Of a stretch of 56,385 nucleotides of DNA, positions 33,142-42,035 are shown piece after piece (position 1 is the first letter of the stretch; each line of letters begins with the position of its first letter). The translations under genes and the position numbers were made by a program. The notes under the pieces were generated by a model, which saw only the letters and a program-made list of their open reading frames with translations, was not told where the DNA came from and ran no database searches. Source of the DNA: Salinactinospora qingdaonensis (GTDB lineage: Bacteria > Actinomycetota > Actinomycetes > Streptosporangiales > Streptosporangiaceae); contig NZ_BAABDD010000029.1 in NCBI RefSeq assembly GCF_039539445.1, forward strand, positions 1 through 56,385, written 5' to 3'.

Positions 33142-34650
33142 ATGGAAACGCAGCGTCATTCATGGCCGGTCGCGGCCACTTTGGGGGCGGTGTGTCTCGG
33201 CTATGCGGTGGTGGGGTTGGTGGCGATCCAACCGGCCACTCTTCTGGGCTGGGACGAGGTGGTCTACGTCAGTCAGTACGACCCCCGCCGGCCCGCCGCC
33301 TACTTCAGCGCGCCACGGGCCCGCGGCGTTTCCCTGCTGGCGGCGCCGATTGTGCTGGCCACCGGTTCGGTGGTCGCGTTGCGCTGCTTTCTCGCCCTCG
33401 CCGCGGCGTTGGCCATGTTCGCCGCGTTTTGGCCGTGGGCGCGGCTGTTGCCCACTCCATGGGCGGCCCCGCTCGCGGCGCTGGGCTATGCCGGCCTGTG
33501 GGTGTCGCTGTTCTATACGGCCGCCGCGATGCCCAACCACTACCTGGCGATGGCTGCGGTGGCCGCCGTGGGGTGGTTCCTGGTCGCGACCCGTGTCCCG
33601 GTGACGGGGCGGGGGGTGCGACCGCTGTTATGGCTGGCCGTGGCCTTGGCCCTGGCCGGGTTGACGCGTCCCAGCGACACATTCTGGCTCGGCGTCGCGC
33701 TGCTGACTGCTATGGCGATCGTCCCAGCGTGGAGGCAAACGTCGCTGGCGGTCGCGCTCTGCTGCGGCCTGGCCGCTGGGGCGGTGCCATGGGTGGTCGA
33801 GTCCTACCTCGCTTTTGGTGGGCTAGGGCAGCGGCTGGAGCGAGCTAGCGAGATCCAGGGCGGTACCGGGCTCACGTTCTCGCTACGCCAGGTGGCCTCG
33901 ACCCTTGACGGGCCGCTGCTGTGCCGCCCGTGCGTGTCGGGGGAGTTGCACTGGCCCGCTCTGCTGTGGTGGCTCGCCCTGCCCCCGCTCGCGGCGGTGG
34001 GGGTGGTGCGCGCCGGGCGCGCCGGCCGGGCCGCCGTGGGGTGGCTCCCACTCGCCGTCGCGGCGTCGCTCGCGGTCACCTACCTCTTCCTCATCGACTA
34101 CTCCGCTCCCCGGTTCCTGCTGCCTACCTATGCTCTGCTCTTTCTGCCCACCGCACTGGGCGCGCTCGCGCTCGTGCGGGCGGGGCGACCCCGAGCCCGC
34201 CCGGTACTGGCGGTGGCCCTAGCCGTGGGGGTGACCGGGCACCTGGCGATCCAGGGGGTCATCCTGTGGCATTGGGCCGACACCCACATCGGCATTCGCC
34301 GCAGTTACGCGACGGTCGCCGCATTCCTCGCCGACAAGGGGGTGCGCCCGCCGTGCGTGCTCACCGGCGCCGAGGCCATCCCCATCGCCTACCACGCGGG
34401 GTGCATGTCGGCGGCTCCCGCCGGCCATAACGCCACCCATACTCATGCGCAGTTGCGTGCTCTCACCTGCCGCAGGCCGGCCGCACTGCTGACCGAGGGC
34501 GAAGCGCCGCCGCAGTGGGCACAAGACTGGGACAACTACACCGTGTCCGACCGCATGCCGGGCAAGGACTGGAGGGTGCACATCCCGCCGTGGACCCCGG
34601 CGGCGGGGGACGGGAGTACCCCCTGTCCAGTGACGGAACCGGGCTCGTGA
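33142..34650 (+). CDS. Polytopic membrane protein, probable GT-C type glycosyltransferase
   Basis: A 502-residue protein with about ten hydrophobic helices and a hydrophilic C-terminal ending. The first periplasmic loop begins LGWDEVVYVSQYDPRR, the acidic D-E pattern seen in GT-C lipid-linked sugar transferases. The helices LLWLAVALALAGLTRPSDT and ALPPLAAVGVVRAG follow the mannosyltransferase-like style. Sequence evidence is modest and rests on topology and the loop motif. It is divergent from the LCP ligase gene, which suggests a shared role in cell-wall glycopolymer synthesis. It could also be a transporter-like protein. Confidence 0.65.
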   Translation: METQRHSWPVAATLGAVCLGYAVVGLVAIQPATLLGWDEVVYVSQYDPRRPAAYFSAPRARGVSLLAAPIVLATGSVVALRCFLALAAALAMFAAFWPWARLLPTPWAAPLAALGYAGLWVSLFYTAAAMPNHYLAMAAVAAVGWFLVATRVPVTGRGVRPLLWLAVALALAGLTRPSDTFWLGVALLTAMAIVPAWRQTSLAVALCCGLAAGAVPWVVESYLAFGGLGQRLERASEIQGGTGLTFSLRQVASTLDGPLLCRPCVSGELHWPALLWWLALPPLAAVGVVRAGRAGRAAVGWLPLAVAASLAVTYLFLIDYSAPRFLLPTYALLFLPTALGALALVRAGRPRARPVLAVALAVGVTGHLAIQGVILWHWADTHIGIRRSYATVAAFLADKGVRPPCVLTGAEAIPIAYHAGCMSAAPAGHNATHTHAQLRALTCRRPAALLTEGEAPPQWAQDWDNYTVSDRMPGKDWRVHIPPWTPAAGDGSTPCPVTEPGS

Positions 34651-34876
34651 AACAGCACGCGAACTGCGAGTTACCACTATTCGTAGCAGCACATAATCAT
34701 ACGGTCGCAAGTTGATCACGAAATCCGACGCAACCGTTTACCAGGGGGCTTCGGCTACTAGGGTCACTCCTGGTAACGCGAGAATCTTTCACTGTCACGA
34801 CTGAGTGCACCGCTCCCCTTGGTGTCCTCGCGGCCATGTCCTCTCCGCCCAGCTCTCGCAACGAGGCGAACATCCA

Positions 34877-35260
34877 ATGCCCCTTTCGCCTGACCCACCT
34901 GGCTCTCCCGCTGAGCCGGTCCGGTTGCCCGCCTCCCATGCCCACGAGGAACAGCCCGTTCTCGTGGAGCGCCTCACCACGGGGCTTCGCACGCATGGAC
35001 GCATCATCATCGACGCGCTCACCGAGCGCGACCGGCAGCGCATCATCGCGGCGGGAAAGGTGGCGGGTAGGCGCCTCAAGCGCCACACCACGATCACCGA
35101 AACCCGCGCCGGGGTCCTCATCGAGTTCGACGATCTCAACGACCCACCGGTACGGCCGTCCCCCGCTACGCACCAGCCTCGCGGCGCCCCCTCCGGCGCT
35201 ACCGAACCCGAGACAGCCCGCCAGCGCCGGAGCGGTGTTTCGCCCGACCCCGGTAAGTGA
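34877..35260 (+). CDS. Small basic/acidic protein of unknown function
   Basis: ATG 34877 gives 127 residues; GAGG lies about ten bases upstream. The central part (VERLTTGLRTHGRIIIDALTERDRQRI then AAGKVAGRRLKRHTTI) looks like a folded helix-strand unit, followed by VLIEFDDLNDP and a Pro/Arg-rich tail. I recognise no family. It overlaps a longer frame that extends the Rieske gene upstream; that extension is Ser/Pro/Arg-rich noise, so this frame is preferred. Confidence 0.45.
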   Translation: MPLSPDPPGSPAEPVRLPASHAHEEQPVLVERLTTGLRTHGRIIIDALTERDRQRIIAAGKVAGRRLKRHTTITETRAGVLIEFDDLNDPPVRPSPATHQPRGAPSGATEPETARQRRSGVSPDPGK

Positions 35261-35381
35261 GACCACCAAGCTGTGCCCACCTACGCCGCCGCCTAGCATG
35301 CCCCTGAACGCTCTCAGGGGCGGCGGAGCTGAGCCACACCGTTTCGATTCATCCGGTAGCGGCAGGGTAGTGGAGGCGCCC

Positions 35382-36311
35382 ATGAGACTGGCAGAACCGA
35401 TTCACCGAATCGAACGGGCGACGGGGCTGGACCGAGCTGTGACAGCAGTGCAGCATCGTGTGGACCGCATACCTGAGGGGCGCTTCCGCGACATGTTGCA
35501 TGGCGTCCCCCTGGGCCACCCGCTGCATCCACCGCTTGTGCAGGTTCCGATCGGGGCGTGGACCTCGGCGGCACTGCTCGACCTGTTCCCGCGCACCCAC
35601 CGCGCCGCCACTGCCCTGATCAACGTGGGAATCGTGACGGCGCTGCCCGCCGCGCTGGCGGGGACAACGGACTGGTCTCGCCAGAACCGCTCCCACCAGC
35701 GAGTAGGGCTGGTCCACGCCGCGGCCAACGGCACTGCTCTTGGGCTGTACTTGGCGTCGTCGCTGGCGCGTATCCGCGGACGGCGAGGATGGGGACGGGC
35801 ACTGGCCTTTGCCGGGCTGACGTCGGTGGGGGTGTCGAGCTTTCTCGGCGGCCACATCGCTTACCACATGGCGGGTGGAGCCAACCAGGCCGCCTACGCT
35901 GTAGGGCGGTTGCCTGGTCAGTGGCGTGACATCGGTGCTCTGGCGGAGTTTCCCCAGGGGCGGCCCACCGCCACGGCCGTCGGCGACGTGCCGGTGGTCG
36001 TCGTGCGTTCCGGAACCGAAGTGAGTGCGCTCGTGAACATCTGCGCCCACATGGGTGCACCGCTGTCCCAGGGCGAATTGCGGGGGGCTTGCCTGGTCTG
36101 TCCCTGGCACGGCAGCGCCTTCCGCCTCTCCGACGGCGAGGTCGTCGGAGGGCCGGCGAGCGCTTCCCAGCCCACTTTGCAAGCCCGGGTGCGTGATGGT
36201 CGGGTCAGCGTGCGGCGTTCCCGCGGCGGCGCGATGGTGCCGCGCCAACGTCAGCGAGAGCGCGACATCGAGCGGTCCGCTGTCTCGGGAACGGCGCAGG
36301 CAGGAAAGTGA
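35382..36311 (+). CDS. Rieske iron-sulfur protein with N-terminal DUF2231 membrane domain
   Basis: ATG 35382 follows GGAGG by five bases and gives 309 residues. The N-terminal DUF2231 region (HGVPLGHPLHPPLVQVPIG, then helices AALLDLFPRTHRAATAL, LINVGIVTALPAALAG) has about four membrane helices. The C-terminal Rieske domain (about 200-290) shows the first ligand pair Cys-X-His in ICAHMGAP and the second in CLVCPWHGSAF (Cys-X2-His). It is expected to carry a 2Fe-2S cluster at the membrane, as in electron-transfer chains of unknown partners. No oxygenase gene is nearby. The role is inferred from domains only. Confidence 0.88.
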   Translation: MRLAEPIHRIERATGLDRAVTAVQHRVDRIPEGRFRDMLHGVPLGHPLHPPLVQVPIGAWTSAALLDLFPRTHRAATALINVGIVTALPAALAGTTDWSRQNRSHQRVGLVHAAANGTALGLYLASSLARIRGRRGWGRALAFAGLTSVGVSSFLGGHIAYHMAGGANQAAYAVGRLPGQWRDIGALAEFPQGRPTATAVGDVPVVVVRSGTEVSALVNICAHMGAPLSQGELRGACLVCPWHGSAFRLSDGEVVGGPASASQPTLQARVRDGRVSVRRSRGGAMVPRQRQRERDIERSAVSGTAQAGK

Positions 36312-36487
36312 TTTCACTCACCTGAAGCGGCCGGTCGTGGTTCCCGGTGGAGCCGTGGCCGGCCTGCGGCTGCGCCGCTGTGGACGCTAACAGGTCGTTA
36401 GTGCGGCTTTGACCTGCGGATACATGTGACTTAGAGCATGTGCCCGATGGCGTAAGAATGCGGTGTCTCCGTTGTCTTCAAGGAAAG

Positions 36488-36513
36488 AGAGCGTCCCCCT
36501 CCGGGGACGCTCT
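36488..36513 (+). promoter_or_regulatory. Leader hairpin before the Gls24-like gene
   Basis: AGAGCGTCCCC and GGGGACGCTCT pair across four bases, 30 bases upstream of the ATG and just before the AGGAGA ribosome site. It could terminate upstream transcripts or act as a leader element. Confidence 0.5.
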
Positions 36514-36543
36514 GGGACTTTCCCTAGCTGGACAGGAGACACG

Positions 36544-36801
36544 ATGGCCCATACGCACCTTCCGGGCGAGGACGTCATCTCACGTGTTCGTGCCATACCC
36601 GATGTGGTGGACGCCGTCATCACGGCCGATGGAGAGGGTGTGGCCGCAGGGACCGTGGAGCTTCGGGTCCGTACGCGTAGGGGGCGCCCGCTGCCTGTTC
36701 TGGCCGGCGTGATTCAGGCGCGGCTCGCGGGGTTCGCCGCGGGCCGCACCATCAAGATTTCCCTGCGGCCTGTGGACGACATGGTGGAGTGGCCTTTCTA
36801 A
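36544..36801 (+). CDS. Asp23/Gls24-like small protein
   Basis: ATG 36544 with ACAGGAGA upstream gives 85 residues. The alternating beta strands and central LRVRTRRGRPLPVLAGVIQARLAG helix, ending in IKISLRPVDDMV, resemble actinobacterial Asp23/Gls24-family proteins, although I cannot see the full family motif. Those are envelope stress proteins that coat the membrane through partner membrane proteins. The next gene on the opposite strand encodes a GlsB-type membrane protein, which supports the call. A hairpin sits in its leader. Confidence is moderate. Confidence 0.6.
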   Translation: MAHTHLPGEDVISRVRAIPDVVDAVITADGEGVAAGTVELRVRTRRGRPLPVLAGVIQARLAGFAAGRTIKISLRPVDDMVEWPF

Positions 36802-36871
36802 GGGGCCACGATCGCCTCACCGGCCGGCGTCGACAGGCTGTGGCGGGCACCGGTGGCCCCGAGCGCGTGGT

Positions 36872-36900
36872 GCCCGGGAGGGCCGTTGCGGCTCCCGGGC
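36872..36900. terminator. Hairpin between Gls24-like and GlsB-like genes
   Basis: GCCCGGGAG and CTCCCGGGC pair across an 11-base loop in the short convergent gap. Confidence 0.65.
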
Positions 36901-36906
36901 GCGAGG

Positions 36907-37185
36907 TCAGGCCCTACTGCTCCTGCGGCTGGCGTAGAGGCCGGCGACGATGTAGATACCGATCACCGCTAGGACGAGCTGGGTGATCAGCTCCCACCAG
37001 TCGATGCCTGGAGTTATCGCGTAGCCAGCGAAGCCGGCGATGGCAGTGCCCACGAGGGCCGCGACCACACCGACGACGATGGTCAGCCAGATCGGAATCC
37101 GTTGCTTTCCCGGAATGATCAGCCGGGCGACCGCACCGATGATCAGACCGATGATGAGCCCGCTGATGATGCCCGTGACCTCCAT
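36907..37185 (-). CDS. GlsB/YeaQ/YmgE-family stress membrane protein
   Basis: ATG 37185 with GGGGGTG six bases upstream gives 92 residues (a start seven codons earlier is possible). Three hydrophobic helices: GIISGLIIGLIIGAVARLII, IPIWLTIVVGVVAALVGTAIAG and LITQLVLAVIGIYIVAGLYA. The Gly-rich GLIIGAVAR pattern and the PGKQ turn are the hallmarks of the transglycosylase-associated/GlsB family. In firmicutes the homologue anchors Gls24-type proteins; here a Gls24-like gene is its convergent neighbour. A stress-related membrane role is likely. Confidence 0.88.
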   Translation of the reverse strand: MEVTGIISGLIIGLIIGAVARLIIPGKQRIPIWLTIVVGVVAALVGTAIAGFAGYAITPGIDWWELITQLVLAVIGIYIVAGLYASRRSSRA

Positions 37186-37364
37186 GATCACACCCCCAGT
37201 CGGCAATGTGCGCTACTCACTGTCCTTCCCCGTTTCCATCTACCCGATGCGGCTGTCCGGTCACGGGGCAGCCGGGGTGTTTTCCGTCGGTGGCCGGTGT
37301 CACTCATCGGGGCGCACGCGGCGACATCCGCTCCCACTGGCCTCGCCCTCCACCCGGCCGGACA

Positions 37365-38195
37365 TCACGGTTTTCTGGCCACACCTCCGGTCATGAAGCG
37401 CACGGCCACTGTCGTGGCGTCGAGCACGGGTTCGTCGGGGCGCCACAGCGGCAGCGGCACGATACCCGGGCAGAGCAATTCCAACCCGTCGAACTGGCGC
37501 ACCAACTCGGCAGGGGTACGTACCCGGCCGGTGCCGAGCTGTTCGAGGAGTTGCTCCTCCAGGTCGAGACTGGAGGGCTCGTCGCTCAGCCGGGTGAAGT
37601 TGGTGATGAAGAAGTACGACCCCGAGGGGACGTTGTCGCGTAGCATGGCGACGATGCCGTTGGGGTCCTCCTCGTCGAGCAGGTGGTGGAGTATGCCGCA
37701 GAGCATGACACAGACCGGCTGCTCGAAGTCGATGAGGCCCGTGACCTCGGGGTGTTCGAGCAGTGTGCGGGGATCGCGGATGTCGGCGGTGACGACCGTG
37801 GTGCCAGGGTTGTCGGCCAGGATCGCGCGGCCGTGGGCGAGGACGATCGGGTCGATGTCAACGTAGACGACCCTCGCGTCCGGTGCGACCTCTTGGGCGA
37901 CCTCGTGGGTGTTGCGTACGGTCGGCAGGCCCGAACCGAGGTCGAGGAACTGCGTGACGCCCCCCTCGGTAGCGATATGGCGCACCGCGCGGTGCAGGAT
38001 CTCGCGGTTGTAGATGGCGATCTCTCGCAGCTCAGGCATGATTGCCAGGCTGCCGGCCGCTACCTCCCGGTCGACCTCGAAATTGTCCTTTCCATTGAGC
38101 ATCACGTCGTAGACGCGGGCCGCTGTGGGGACCCCGGTGTTCAAATCGGGTATTTCCCGGCCGGCGGGACTGGTGTTCATAGGAAAATCTGACAT
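37365..38195 (-). CDS. SAM-dependent methyltransferase (PF04672/DUF574 type)
   Basis: A 276-residue protein with GCAGGAGACC before the ATG. The opening DLNTGVPTAARVYDVMLNGKDNFEVDRE is the diagnostic N-terminus of the actinobacterial S-adenosyl methyltransferase family. The SAM site shows QFLDLGSGLPTVRNTHEVAQ, an acidic strand VVYVDIDPIVLAHG and FFITNFTRLSD. These proteins occur in many copies in streptomycetes, often near Xre regulators; their targets are unknown. It stands alone here. The family call is strong and the reaction beyond methyl transfer is unknown. Confidence 0.92.
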   Translation of the reverse strand: MSDFPMNTSPAGREIPDLNTGVPTAARVYDVMLNGKDNFEVDREVAAGSLAIMPELREIAIYNREILHRAVRHIATEGGVTQFLDLGSGLPTVRNTHEVAQEVAPDARVVYVDIDPIVLAHGRAILADNPGTTVVTADIRDPRTLLEHPEVTGLIDFEQPVCVMLCGILHHLLDEEDPNGIVAMLRDNVPSGSYFFITNFTRLSDEPSSLDLEEQLLEQLGTGRVRTPAELVRQFDGLELLCPGIVPLPLWRPDEPVLDATTVAVRFMTGGVARKP

Positions 38196-38567
38196 CCGGT
38201 CTCCTGCGGGAGAGAGGGGTCACATCTTCTCACCGACTATAGACCGCCCGTGGACCCTGCTTTGCGGTTTCACCATACAAGTAGTACTAATTGATTAATT
38301 TGTCCTTAATGTCCGTATTTCTGGTTCGTCATGTCCCGGATCGGCCTCCACCAACGTTCGAGATCGTTATATCCCCTGGTCACGTTTGTCAGCCGTGCTT
38401 TGGATAAAAGTCCAGTACGACTCGGTCACCGTTTCAGGTGGCGATCCCCCGCGACTTCCACACCCGCGGGAGGGCAGCCGAGCTGCCGCGGACGCGCCGA
38501 GTCGACGGTGTTGTGATAAGTAAACCGGTTGGACAGTGACGAGTAGACCGATAGGGGCCGAACCACG
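38196..38567. other. Intergenic region before the small-protein/STAS pair
   Basis: 372 bp with no gene. The left part is AT-rich (CATACAAGTAGTACTAATTGATTAATTTG), which probably marks promoter DNA; GTTGTGATAAGTAAACCGG at about 38508-38526 may be the promoter of the next gene. I see no repeat or RNA structure. Confidence 0.45.
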
Positions 38568-38843
38568 ATGGACCGGACCGATCGGAGCGAGTTGGATTGG
38601 GCCGCGCTCAGCGACGACGAGTTACTGGAGCACGTGCTCCAGTTAATGGATCACGACCCGCTACATCCGCGCGTTGCCGCGCTGCTCGCGGCTGTCAGGG
38701 CGGGAACGGATTCGACGTCGCAACCACGCCGCGGCTATGCGAAAGGCGATCACGCTGTACCTCACCCCCGAAATTACCGGTACGCTGCCGAACCATTGGA
38801 CACCTACGTATCCGGAAACGGCGGGGAAGCCCCTGCCACCTGA
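38568..38843 (+). CDS. Small acidic protein upstream of a STAS-domain protein
   Basis: A 91-residue ORF with AGGGG about ten bases before the ATG. The N-terminal half is helical (ELDWAALSDDELLEHVLQLM, then HPRVAALLAAVRAG) and acidic; the second half is disordered in appearance. It ends 28 bp before the STAS gene on the same strand, so they may be cotranscribed. I recognise no domain. The coding evidence is moderate. Confidence 0.5.
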   Translation: MDRTDRSELDWAALSDDELLEHVLQLMDHDPLHPRVAALLAAVRAGTDSTSQPRRGYAKGDHAVPHPRNYRYAAEPLDTYVSGNGGEAPAT

Positions 38844-38871
38844 CCCGCAAGCGAGGTGCCACCCAAGCGGC

Positions 38872-39228
38872 ATGGTCGACAACAGGCTGACCGAGCACCG
38901 CATCGACAGGGGTGCCATCGTCGAGATGCCCCGCGAGGTCGACTACTACATCCGTGACCAGGTGTGGAGCCAGTTGTCGACATTGCTCGACGCTGGCCTT
39001 CGCCGGCTCGTCGTGGACATGTCCGGCACCGTCTTCTGCGACTCCAGTGGACTGGTGGCCCTGATGCGAGTACGCCAGCGAGCTGAGGAGAGCGGCTGTT
39101 CACTCGTGCTGGTCACCCCGCACCTCACCGTGTGCCGAGCCTTCGAGATGGCGGGCGCCGACACGCTCTTCGAGCGTTACAGCAGCGTCCACGAAGCGCT
39201 CACCGCGACCAGTGGCGCACCTCACTGA
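38872..39228 (+). CDS. STAS-domain anti-sigma factor antagonist-like protein
   Basis: 118 residues of STAS fold: VDNRLTEHRIDRGAIVEMPREVDYYIRDQ, the strand LVVDMSGTVFCDSSGLVALMRVRQRA with the DSSG turn carrying the phosphorylatable Ser, and LVLVTPHLTVCRAFEMAG. In Bacillus/streptomycete sigma-B-type pathways such proteins release a sigma factor by binding its anti-sigma kinase. No kinase or sigma gene is next to it, so its partner is elsewhere. The fold call is strong and the regulatory role is likely. Confidence 0.88.
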   Translation: MVDNRLTEHRIDRGAIVEMPREVDYYIRDQVWSQLSTLLDAGLRRLVVDMSGTVFCDSSGLVALMRVRQRAEESGCSLVLVTPHLTVCRAFEMAGADTLFERYSSVHEALTATSGAPH

Positions 39229-39587
39229 ACGCATCGGTGTCTCTGTCCACGGGCAGTCGGCTCCACCGCCGGTCCCTTATCCCCGGAAGACAGGTAGGGG
39301 GTCCGCGCCTGTGGCGCGGACCCCGACGGCGGTCGCCTCGCGGAGGCCCCCCGAACACCTCCGGTCCCATCATCCCCCCAGTGACGGGACGAGCCGAGTA
39401 TGGAACACGCCGGAATGACCCGTTCGTCGGCGTCGGTTCCTCACGACCGCTCGGTACTCCCGCTACCCTTGCGCACGCTGTTAAACATGCACAGTCCGAT
39501 TTTTGCCGTTTTCCCGCCTCGCGTCGTGCCAGTGGGTCCAGCGTTCACGTCAGCAAAGAGCCGGGGAGGTACGGGTAGGAGAGGCGC
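39229..39587. other. Intergenic region with terminator
   Basis: 359 bp with no gene. A terminator hairpin lies at 39298-39324: GGGGTCCGCGCC and GGCGCGGACCCC pair across TGT. Downstream, CGGTACTCCCGCTACCCTTGCG and an AT-richer stretch before 39510 likely hold the promoter of the dehydrogenase gene. Confidence 0.6.
39298..39324. terminator. 12-bp stem terminator after the STAS gene
   Basis: GGGGTCCGCGCC, loop TGT and GGCGCGGACCCC form a perfect stem 69 bases after the STAS stop. Confidence 0.85.
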
Positions 39588-40502
39588 ATGAACGAAACGG
39601 TCACTACACAGGCACAGCATCCGACTGTCGCGGTCTTAGGGGCCGGGATTATGGGCGCCCCCATGGCCCGCAACATCGCCCAGGCCGGCGTGCCGGTGCG
39701 AGTCTGGAACCGCACGCGCAGTAAAGCCGAGCCGCTGGCCCACGCCGGAGCCCGGATCGCCGCCACCCCGCAGGAGGCGGTTGCGGAGGCCGACGTTATC
39801 GTCACCATGCTTACCGATGGCACCACGGTGCGCGAGGTCATGGCCGACCTGGCTGCGCCGCCCGGGGCGATTTGGGCACAGACGACCACCGTCGGTGTCG
39901 ATGCCACCGCCGACCTGGCGGAGCTCGCTGACCATCTGGGGCTGACGTTCGTCGACGCTCCCGTCCTGGGCACGCGCGCCCCCGCGGAGCAAGGGGCGCT
40001 CACCATCCTCGCCTCCGGCGACCCCGCGGCCCGCTCTCGGCTGGCCCCCGTGTTCGACGCGATCGGGGCGCGCACGCGCTGGCTGGGGCCCCACCCGGGT
40101 GCGGCCAGCAGGCTCAAACTCGTGGCCAACAGTTGGGTCTTGGCGTTGACCTCAGCCGCGGGAGAAGCGGTCGCGCTGGCCGAAGCTCTCGGGGTCGCCC
40201 CCGGCGACTTCCTCGACCTTGTCGCAGGCGGCCCGCTGGACACTCCTTACCTGCACGCCAAGGCCACCGCGATCCTAGAGGAGGACTACACGCCGAGCTT
40301 TTCCATCGAAAATGCCGCGAAGGACGCCCGCCTCATCACCGAAGCGGCGCGCGAGAGTGGAATCCAACTCGACCTCGCCGCGGCCAGCGCAGCCAGGTTC
40401 GAGCGTGCCGTGCGTGCAGGCCACGGCCAGCGCGACATGGCGGCCGGATACTACGCCAGTTTCGCCACGGAGTCCGCCGGCGCGCCCGAGCGGCCCGAGT
40501 GA
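39588..40502 (+). CDS. 3-hydroxyisobutyrate dehydrogenase/beta-hydroxyacid dehydrogenase-like NAD(P) oxidoreductase
   Basis: A 304-residue protein of the 6-phosphogluconate/3-hydroxyisobutyrate dehydrogenase superfamily. The dinucleotide site is VAVLGAGIMGAPMARN, followed by VWNRTRSKAEPLA and TMLTDGTTVREV; the substrate loop includes VDAPVLGTRAPAEQGALTILASG and the catalytic Lys in AASRLKLVANSW. These oxidise small beta-hydroxy acids or reduce semialdehydes such as glyoxylate. It is followed 16 bp later by a VOC-family gene, so they may act together. The substrate is unassigned. Confidence 0.88.
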   Translation: MNETVTTQAQHPTVAVLGAGIMGAPMARNIAQAGVPVRVWNRTRSKAEPLAHAGARIAATPQEAVAEADVIVTMLTDGTTVREVMADLAAPPGAIWAQTTTVGVDATADLAELADHLGLTFVDAPVLGTRAPAEQGALTILASGDPAARSRLAPVFDAIGARTRWLGPHPGAASRLKLVANSWVLALTSAAGEAVALAEALGVAPGDFLDLVAGGPLDTPYLHAKATAILEEDYTPSFSIENAAKDARLITEAARESGIQLDLAAASAARFERAVRAGHGQRDMAAGYYASFATESAGAPERPE

Positions 40503-40518
40503 GCGTGAAGGGACACCA

Positions 40519-40911
40519 GTGCACGTACTCAGCAGTCGTATTCTGCTGCACCCCACCGATCTCGACCGTAGCCGCGCGTTCTACCGCGACGTGCTCGGGC
40601 TCGCCATCTACCGCGAGTTCGACACGGGACTCGGGCGAGCCACGGTCTTCTTCATCGGCGGTGGCCTCCTGGAGGTCTCCGGGCGCAGCGAACACGCGCC
40701 CACGCCCGAGGCCACCCAGTTGTGGCTCCAAGTCGCAGACATCGAAGCCGCCCACACCCAGTTGCGCGACCGCGGCGCCACCATCCTGCGCGAGCCCGTC
40801 CGCGAGCCGTGGGGGCTGGTGGAGATGTGGCTCGCCGACCCTGACGGCCTGCGTATCTGCGTGGTGCAGGTGCCCGAGGACCATCCGATGCGTTACCGGC
40901 CCCAGCCGTGA
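40519..40911 (+). CDS. VOC-family (glyoxalase/dioxygenase-like) protein
   Basis: GTG 40519 with GAAGGGA upstream gives 130 residues, exactly one VOC unit. The two beta-alpha-beta-beta-beta modules read SRILLHPTDLDRSRAFYRDV...LGLAIYREF and TQLWLQVADIEAAHTQLRDRGATIL. Metal-ligand positions include His in ILLHPTD and Glu in LVEMWLADPDG. The family includes glyoxalases, resistance proteins and ring-cleaving dioxygenases. It follows the dehydrogenase gene closely on the same strand. The specific role is unknown. Confidence 0.88.
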   Translation: MHVLSSRILLHPTDLDRSRAFYRDVLGLAIYREFDTGLGRATVFFIGGGLLEVSGRSEHAPTPEATQLWLQVADIEAAHTQLRDRGATILREPVREPWGLVEMWLADPDGLRICVVQVPEDHPMRYRPQP

Positions 40912-41207
40912 GTCCGGCGCCGCCGGCTTCCTTGGTGCGCCTCCGGCGGCGGCGTACCTTTGCCATCTGACCTTTCTTCCCGTCACTTGCGAGAGCCCCA
41001 GCGGTTGCGGCGGGCTCCTCGCCGCGGGGAACACGCGCCCGTGGGCCTAACCTGGCTTCGCGGGCGCACCGGTCGAGGGCGAAGCGCGGCGGCACGCAGC
41101 CGCCGAGGCTGTGGGGCTCGCCACCATGGCAAGGAGCGACGGCAACGGCCGCGAGCGAGCGAAGTAGGGAGGTAGGCGCTTCCGGTGGCGGGGGCGCCGA
41201 CGAACAG

Positions 41208-42020
41208 ATGACCCAACCCCCCGCAAACACCGGTGGTCGAGGCTCCCCTCCCTCCCGCAGCGGTTTCGGGGGCGCACGCCCACCGTTGGACCGGTTGCGC
41301 GTCAAGGCGCTCTCTCGCGCTGTGCGGACCCTCGGGCGCACGACACCGTGGCTGGAACCCGAGTTGGCCGGGCTGCGGTCGGTCGTACGGTCGGGCGCGG
41401 TGTGCGTGGACGCCGGCGCGGCCCTGGGCCTGTACACGGCGGTGCTGGCCGACCTCGTCGGACCGCGCGGCACCGTGCACAGCGTCGAGCCGTTGCTGTT
41501 CGCCCACCCGGTGTGGAACGCGGTGCTGCGGCCCCGCGCCGGCGGCAACGTGCAGCGGCACGCGCTCGCACTCGGGGCGGCACCGGAGGAGACGGTGATC
41601 CGGGTTCCGGTCCGCCGCGGCTCCCTTGTGACCGGCCGCTCGTTCATTGACAGTGGCGCGCACGGGGTGGGCTCCAACGACGAGTTCGAGTCCCACATCG
41701 ACGTTCGGGTCCAGGTGGACACCTTGGATCGGCTGTGCGCGAGCGCGGGCATCGACCGGGTCGACTTCATCAAGGCCGATGTCGAGGGGGCCGAGCTCGC
41801 GCTGCTCACCGGGGCTCGCGTCACGATCGAGCGCGACCGTCCCGACCTGCTGATCGAGATCGAGGAGCGCCACGCGCGCCGCTACGGGACCGGCCCCGAG
41901 GCCGTGGTCGACTGGCTCACGCAGCGCGGGTACCGGATGTACGCTCTCCACGGCGCGACGTGGCGCCCAATCGCACGTGTCGTGGCCCCGGTGCGCAACT
42001 ACCTCTTCCGCTGCCGCTGA
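41208..42020 (+). CDS. FkbM-family SAM-dependent methyltransferase
   Basis: A 270-residue protein. The SAM-binding segment is VRSGAVCVDAGAALGLYTAVLADLVGP, with the FkbM pattern GTVHSVEPLLFAHPVW, then VQVDTLDRLCASAGIDRVDFIKADVEGAELALL, where Asp-Val-Glu-Gly-Ala-Glu is the family signature. FkbM proteins O-methylate sugars, polyketides or glycolipids. The N-terminal 35 residues are disordered. It stands alone, 15 bp from the convergent lipase gene, so the substrate cannot be inferred. Confidence 0.9.
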   Translation: MTQPPANTGGRGSPPSRSGFGGARPPLDRLRVKALSRAVRTLGRTTPWLEPELAGLRSVVRSGAVCVDAGAALGLYTAVLADLVGPRGTVHSVEPLLFAHPVWNAVLRPRAGGNVQRHALALGAAPEETVIRVPVRRGSLVTGRSFIDSGAHGVGSNDEFESHIDVRVQVDTLDRLCASAGIDRVDFIKADVEGAELALLTGARVTIERDRPDLLIEIEERHARRYGTGPEAVVDWLTQRGYRMYALHGATWRPIARVVAPVRNYLFRCR

Positions 42021-42035
42021 GGGCGGGCATGCCCC

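Noticed and set aside
34836..35381. 180-codon upstream extension of the Rieske protein
   Set aside because: The extension is Ser/Pro/Arg-rich and overlaps a better small ORF; GGAGG before ATG 35382 marks the real start.
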